Source: Gordius sp. MW1
Taxonomy: Eukaryota; Nematomorpha; Gordioida; Gordea; Gordiidae
Assembly (NCBI GenBank): GCA_964036665.1
Contig: OZ038530.1
Coordinates: 2,976,001 to 3,040,000, forward strand
DNA length: 64,000 bases
Direction of reading: 5' to 3'
The notes under the pieces were generated by a model. The model saw only the letters and a program-made list of their open reading frames with translations, ran no database searches and was not told where the DNA came from. Within the stretch, counting starts at the first letter, position 1. Each line of letters starts with the position of its first letter. Shown one piece after another: positions 63,401-64,000 of the stretch. Both the position numbers and the translations under genes were made by a program.

Positions 63401-64000
63401 TTACCTCAAAATTTTTCACATATTTTTCTTTAAACCGTAGTCATCCGATGAAAGTTGTCGTTTTCAGACGTGGTTTCTATGATCCCAAGTAAAAATTTAT
63501 CAGAATCTAAAAACTATTACTTTGAAATCATGATCGCATAGAGCTATTTTCAAAAATTAAGCACTCACGTTGCGATACAACAAACTAATCGCAACAATAA
63601 AACGTTGTCTTTTGTCAAAATGATAGTTCTCCTTCTCGCAGCTTAAAACCTCTTTTCGCAAGTAAATCGATGATAATAGGATTCTCAAATTGGCTTACTT
63701 TTATATATTTTTTCATGCTCTTTCACATAGAATCGAAAAAAATAATATTTTTACCTCAAAATTTTTCACATACTTTTCTTTGAACCGTATTCATCCGATG
63801 AAAGTTGTCGTTTTCAGACGTGGTTTCCATGATAAAAAGTAAAAATTTATCAGAATAAGAAAACTAATACTTTGAAATCATGATCGCATAGTGCATTTTT
63901 GAAAAATTAAGCACTCACGTTGCGATACAACAAACTAATCGTAACAATAAAACGTTGTCTTTTGTCAAAATGATAGTTCTCGCAGCTTAAAACCTCTTTT
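60414..64000 (+). repeat. Satellite array, segment 3 (about 10 monomers, runs off the window)
   Basis: The satellite resumes after the second transposon in the same orientation and continues to the window end, so the array extends beyond it. Monomers here carry more private changes than those in the central blocks (for example TTAATCAG, CAGAATAAGAAAACTAATAC and TTCACAAAAAATCG). Two copies share a 6-bp TCCTTC insertion at 61911 and 63630, about five monomers apart. No gene is seen. Confidence 0.95.

Noticed and set aside
1..64000. CRISPR array
   Set aside because: The repeat unit is about 345 bp with no alternating unique spacers, and no cas genes are present. It is a satellite.

Overview
This window is a eukaryotic satellite-DNA array with no recognisable gene. 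Almost the whole 64 kb is one AT-rich tandem repeat with a monomer of about 345 bp, roughly 179 head-to-tail copies, all in the same orientation. No reading frame longer than about 95 codons is present, and those that exist are repeat-derived frames recurring with the satellite period. There is no rRNA, tRNA, bacterial operon, or CRISPR structure (the unit is far too long and there are no unique spacers). The organism cannot be named from the sequence. A centromeric or pericentromeric (heterochromatic) block of an animal is the best fit, perhaps an arthropod or another invertebrate with little CpG methylation, because the monomer is about 30% G+C yet carries 13 CpG (about 1.6 times expectation).

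Layout: 1-17944 is higher-order repeat (HOR) family A, a 15-monomer unit of about 5,144 bp present as a 10-mer deletion form (1-3423), an 18-mer form carrying a 3-monomer duplication and a transposon (3424-10734), a canonical 15-mer (10735-15878) and a truncated copy. 17945-22080 is family B (7-mer of 2,411 bp, then a 6-mer). 22081-37427 is family C, two copies of a 22-mer (7,817 and 7,530 bp). 37428-49439 is family D (14-mer of 4,805 bp, 15-mer of 5,150 bp, and a third copy of its last 6-mer). 49440-53591 is a mixed region with only local 2- to 3-mer repeats. 53592-58395 is family F, two 2,402-bp 7-mers. 58396-64000 holds more individually diverged monomers.

The only non-satellite DNA is two insertions of the same 1,144-bp non-autonomous hAT-like DNA transposon (8946-10089 and 59270-60413). 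Each starts TAGTG, ends CACTA, and is flanked by a perfect 8-bp target-site duplication. The two duplications differ (CATAGAAT and TTTAAAAT), so these are independent insertions of what looks like the same sequence. The element ends are packed with TCTCG pentamers and hold a 20-bp perfect hairpin. It has no transposase and would need one supplied from elsewhere. The interest of the window lies in this little-characterised element and in the visible record of nested unequal exchange in the satellite.
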